Assembly (NCBI GenBank): GCA_030592985.1
Contig: JAUVIB010000126.1
Coordinates: forward strand, 1-8,053
Source: Calditrichaceae bacterium
GTDB lineage: Bacteria > Calditrichota > Calditrichia > Calditrichales > Calditrichaceae
Reading direction: 5' to 3'
Length of the DNA: 8,053 nt
Position numbers and translations under genes: made by a program. The notes beneath the pieces were generated by a model. That model was given only the letters and a program-made list of their open reading frames with translations. It was not told where the DNA came from and did no database searches. Below are positions 5,351 through 8,053 of this stretch, in pieces. Within the stretch, counting starts at the first letter, position 1, and every line of letters starts with the position of its first letter.

Positions 5351-6655
5351 ATGAAAAATAAAATTAATTTGCCTAACCACACACTAACATCAAGAAGAGA
5401 ATTTATAAAATCTTCAACCGCTTTAGGTATTTTATCTATTTTACCGGGTTCATTTAAGGCTTTTGCTAATCAAAATGATATGAAATTCACAACAAAAATA
5501 AAAGAAAGTAAAAGCATTATTGGAGGCTATGGGACATGGGCAAATGGATTAGTTGAAAATCCTGCAAAATTATCTTTTAGAAAAAGTCAATGGAAAGATA
5601 CAGCATCATGGCGTAAAAAGGCGATAGACAAGGCAAGTGAATTAATATCTTCACCCGATATTGGGAAAACACCTAAAATAACCATAAATAAAAAATACAC
5701 TTTTGATGGACTGGAAATTGAAGAGCTAAGCTGGCAATTGCCATATGGACAGATTACAGAAGCGGTGTTGCTCAAGCCGATAGAATCTAAAGGTCCGTTA
5801 CCTGCCATATTAGGGCTTCACGACCATGGAGGTAATAAATATTTTGGTAAACGAAAAATCACCAGAATTTCTGATCAAATACATCCCATAATGTCCGAAC
5901 ATCAAAAAAACTACTATGGGGGATATGCCTGGGCAAATGAAATTGCCAAACGAGGATACGTCGTTTTAGTTCATGATGTTTTTACCTTCGCAAGCCGCCG
6001 TGTATTGTTTGAAGATATGACAGAAATTCCGTGGGGTTATTGTTCCACAAAAGGCATGTCAGATAACAATCCCGAGGATGTTAAGAATATCAATATCTAT
6101 AATAAATGGGCTGCGGAACATGAGCATATCATGGCTAAATCACTATTTTGTGCCGGGACGACCTGGCCGGGAGTATTCCTGGCAGAAGATCAGATTGCAT
6201 TGAATGTGTTGAGTAATCGCAAAGATGTTGATGCCGAACGATTGGGTTGTGCGGGACTTTCAGGTGGCGGCTTGCGGACTGTTTTTCTTGGAGGCATGGA
6301 TCACAGAGTGAAATGTGCTGTTTCTGTTGGGTTTATGTCCACATGGAGTGACTTTCTGCTCAACAAATCTTTTACACATACATGGATGACTTATGCCCCG
6401 CTAATGCCAAAATACCTAGATTTTCCTGAGATTCTTGGATTGAGAGTCCCATTGCCAACAATGACTCTAAACAATAACCAAGATGGATTATTTACACTTT
6501 CTGAAATGAAAAAAGCCGATAAAATATTACAGGAAGTTTTTGAAAAAGCAGGAGCTCAAGATCGATATAAAGGTGGTTTCTATCCCGGAATACATAAATT
6601 CGATGCTCAAATGCAGCGGGATGCATTCAATTGGTTCGATAAGTGGCTGAATTAA
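5351..6655 (+). CDS. Tat-exported alpha/beta hydrolase (Abhydrolase_7 / dienelactone hydrolase-like)
   Basis: This 434-residue protein begins with a twin-arginine signal: T-S-R15-R16-E-F-I-K, a hydrophobic stretch STALGILSILPG, and an A-F-A site (37-39). It is therefore predicted to be exported folded, with cleavage near residue 39. The catalytic domain has the strand and loop ILGLHDHGG (153-161), then RGYVVLVHDVFTF (201-213), and the nucleophile elbow G302-L-S304-G-G. Asp378 (NNNQD-G) and His415 (PGIH) complete a likely Ser-Asp-His triad. The conserved stretch HEHIMAKSLFCAGTTWPG (257-274) resembles a group of secreted hydrolases and esterases usually annotated as Abhydrolase_7 or dienelactone-hydrolase-like. 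The substrate is unknown; ester cleavage on carbohydrates is plausible. The ATG is supported by GGAG 8 nt upstream (5339-5342). The gene stands alone on the + strand and is convergent with the beta-propeller gene. Confidence 0.88.
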   Translation: MKNKINLPNHTLTSRREFIKSSTALGILSILPGSFKAFANQNDMKFTTKIKESKSIIGGYGTWANGLVENPAKLSFRKSQWKDTASWRKKAIDKASELISSPDIGKTPKITINKKYTFDGLEIEELSWQLPYGQITEAVLLKPIESKGPLPAILGLHDHGGNKYFGKRKITRISDQIHPIMSEHQKNYYGGYAWANEIAKRGYVVLVHDVFTFASRRVLFEDMTEIPWGYCSTKGMSDNNPEDVKNINIYNKWAAEHEHIMAKSLFCAGTTWPGVFLAEDQIALNVLSNRKDVDAERLGCAGLSGGGLRTVFLGGMDHRVKCAVSVGFMSTWSDFLLNKSFTHTWMTYAPLMPKYLDFPEILGLRVPLPTMTLNNNQDGLFTLSEMKKADKILQEVFEKAGAQDRYKGGFYPGIHKFDAQMQRDAFNWFDKWLN

Positions 6656-7207
6656 TATAGTTATCCCGGATATATTTTCAGAGCATCATTCAAAACGCAT
6701 CTTTTTTCCTCATTGAGATGCCCAATATCTGTAAAAAAATCGACCTACTTTCTTTGTACTCAATAGGCATTTTTTCAGATAAGGTAAAAATAATATAAAA
6801 CAGGAAAATTAAAAGAGGAGATAAAAACACAAAGAAGTGCTCTTTCGAAAGTTCTTTTGAATTATTCCCTTAATCAAACTGAGACAAATTTAGAAATAAT
6901 AGTTCATGGAAATATCAAGATTTATATTATTCTTTTGTCTTGATACAAAAGAAACAAAAAATCAAGACTGTAAAATAATTTGAAGTAATTTTTTAAACTT
7001 GTTTCACTGATTTTTTAAACTCGACCCGATTTAGAAACATCGAGTCTCAAACAATAAAAAATCCTATCGTTCCACTTCGTTTAAAATTACTAACAAATTG
7101 TTTTAAGGCCACTGTATCTATCTCAAATATTATCATTTTTGTGATAGCCCCCCTCAAGTGTCGTACCCTCTACCATGGAAAAGACAAGGACAAAAGAACT
7201 CTTTGCC
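6656..7207. other. Gene-free convergent region with several hairpins
   Basis: No supportable gene was found in these 552 bases between two convergent genes. They contain GCATCT/AGATGC (6697-6721), and a longer imperfect inverted repeat TATCTG...CAGATA (6726-6781) with A-run/T-run arms. They also contain the palindrome CTTTCGAAAG (6842-6851), the alternative hairpin cluster at 6913-6968, and a direct repeat of ATTTTTTAAACT (6988-6999 and 7010-7021). ACTCGA/TCGAGT (7019-7024 and 7040-7045) and TATCA/TGATA (7131-7146) complete the list. None is a textbook terminator for either neighbour. Confidence 0.6.
6913..6968. repeat. Cluster of three mutually exclusive inverted repeats
   Basis: TATCAAGA (6913-6920) pairs with TCTTGATA (6938-6945). 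TCTTTTGT (6931-6938) pairs with ACAAAAGA (6945-6952) around a 6-base loop. GTCTTGAT (6937-6944) pairs with ATCAAGAC (6961-6968). All three pairings are perfect over 8 bp and share the same central bases, so only one of them can form at a time. From memory, similar 'CTTTTGTCTTGATACAAAAG' stretches are frequent in Bacteroidota intergenic DNA. Confidence 0.5.
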
Positions 7208-8053
7208 TTACAATTTAGCGGGTAAAATCCGGATACGGGCATAACGCATTTCATTTTTTTCATCCTTTCCGTAAACATCAATGATGTTTGATGGCGCTGA
7301 ACCTCCACGAATCGTCGCTGTAAAAAAATTACTAAAAGGTCTTTGCAATTCAACTGTTACCGGTATGCTGAGACTATGATCGGATAATACTTCAACCAGC
7401 TTGTTCTGCTTAGTATCATTATTTTTACTATGCACATAATAAAAGATGAACAAACGATTTTCAGGGGTAATTTGAAACCGACCCTGACCGGGCAGGATAT
7501 CCTCTATATCTTCACTTAACATAATTGGTTGACGAAAAATAACTTTTCCTTCTTTAATAATAGCATAGTTGAGGGCATAGCTTTGCTTTTCATGTGGAAA
7601 AAATTCTTGATGTAGTCTTTCATCCAACGCCCGCTCTGTCCACAATATGTGTACCAAACCATCCGGAGCTAACCATAAGTCGCATGGAAATATGTGTCCC
7701 CCGGTTTTCTCACGACTGGCCACTTCCACCCAATCCTGGAATTGTCCCGTTTCAATATCTTTCGAATAAGTATAAAATAATCTTCGAAAATCGTAATCCC
7801 ATTTATTTCCGGTTAGATTGAATTTATAATCCTTCCACACTTCATTGGGCTCAATGATATCACTGACACCCAAAAAATGAACTTCCCTGTTCTTAAGTTG
7901 TACAACCGGATAACAAATGCGAATTGGCTTGGGCGCTTCATAATCATCTCCCCACGGCCATTGTATTTTACCCTGACTCTTCCAAATTCTATTGCCATCA
8001 CGAAAAGACCATTCCGCATGAGAATACCAAATATTTTGAAAAAGGATCAACTC
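7208..8053 (-). CDS. BNR/Asp-box-like beta-propeller protein, C-terminal part
   Basis: The frame is open to the right edge, so the N-terminal part is missing. The TTG at 8048-8050 could be read as a start but is preceded by an in-frame sense codon and no visible ribosome site. At least 281 codons are seen. Blade-like repeats recur: WSFRDGNRIW (about 14-23 counting from that TTG), DLWLAPDGLVHILWTE (124-139), RFQITPENRLFIFYYV (191-206), and a closing GSAPSNIIDVYG with MRYARIRI (250-275). The 'x-P-D/E-G/N-x-x-H/F-x-x-W/Y' pattern and aromatic content fit a sialidase/BNR-type beta-propeller. Conserved-looking stretches such as WPWGDDYE, KPIRICYP, FLGVSDIIEPN and WDYDFRRLFYT recall a family of uncharacterised BNR-repeat proteins of environmental bacteria. 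No catalytic sialidase triad can be assigned in this part. A sugar-binding or glycan-cleaving role is possible but not shown. Confidence 0.62.
   Translation of the reverse strand, partial: ELILFQNIWYSHAEWSFRDGNRIWKSQGKIQWPWGDDYEAPKPIRICYPVVQLKNREVHFLGVSDIIEPNEVWKDYKFNLTGNKWDYDFRRLFYTYSKDIETGQFQDWVEVASREKTGGHIFPCDLWLAPDGLVHILWTERALDERLHQEFFPHEKQSYALNYAIIKEGKVIFRQPIMLSEDIEDILPGQGRFQITPENRLFIFYYVHSKNNDTKQNKLVEVLSDHSLSIPVTVELQRPFSNFFTATIRGGSAPSNIIDVYGKDEKNEMRYARIRILPAKL

Noticed and set aside
6726..6781. Inverted repeat TATCTG...CAGATA as terminator of the hydrolase gene
   Set aside because: The stem is bulged, AT-rich and not followed by a T-run on either useful strand, so it is listed only as a structure in the intergenic region.
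6900..7050. CRISPR-like or tandem repeat array
   Set aside because: Only one pair of 12 bp direct repeats (ATTTTTTAAACT) and assorted inverted repeats are present. There is no regular repeat-spacer unit.
7123..7353. 76-codon - strand frame crossing the end of the propeller gene
   Set aside because: Most of it overlaps the propeller gene in another frame, and the rest runs into repeat-rich intergenic DNA. No ribosome site or family match.
8048..8050. TTG as the true start of the propeller protein
   Set aside because: The frame stays open to the window edge, and the first residues already look like the middle of a blade, so the real start is outside.

Overview
This is an AT-rich bacterial window with five protein genes plus a sixth cut by the right edge. 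Shine-Dalgarno-like motifs precede most of the starts that lie inside the window. The combination suggests an organism of the Bacteroidota / Ignavibacteria / Calditrichota (FCB) neighbourhood: low GC, an etfB-etfA-acyl-CoA dehydrogenase operon, an Abhydrolase_7-type Tat hydrolase, and C-rich/G-rich interspersed palindromes. This placement is an inference from gene content and style. No rRNA or other marker gene is present to fix it.

Left part (1-1222): the 3' end of a metal-ion ABC transporter permease (ABC-3/ZnuB type, + strand) carries an unusual His-rich, HEAT-like C-terminal tail. It runs tail-to-tail, with a 20 bp overlap, into a small cytoplasmic thioredoxin-like protein on the - strand. 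Just upstream of the thioredoxin start sits a perfect 11 bp hairpin followed, on the - strand, by a T-rich stretch. The 317 bp up to the next gene hold this hairpin and two C-rich/G-rich palindromic repeats.

Centre (1223-4871, - strand): a compact operon etfB - etfA - acyl-CoA dehydrogenase, with 8 bp between each pair of genes and the upstream stop codon placed at or beside the next gene's ribosome-binding site. The ETF subunits feed or withdraw electrons at the dehydrogenase. The EtfB/EtfA motifs look like the NAD-linked, electron-bifurcating class rather than the AMP-binding mitochondrial class, while the dehydrogenase is the long FadE-like type. That pairing is the main metabolic point of interest.

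Intergenic 4872-5350: a likely promoter for the etf operon, a degenerate signal-peptide-like reading frame without a start codon, and a short MITE-like element. The element has inverted ends matching 15/17, a flanking 10 bp direct repeat, and a third C-rich/G-rich palindrome inside it. A 17 bp operator-like palindrome lies just before the next gene.

Right part (5351-8053): a Tat-exported alpha/beta hydrolase on the + strand faces a BNR/Asp-box-like beta-propeller protein on the - strand that continues past the window. The 552 bp between them contain no gene I can support. They do contain a cluster of mutually exclusive hairpins and other small repeats. No tRNA, rRNA, CRISPR array or transposase gene was seen.
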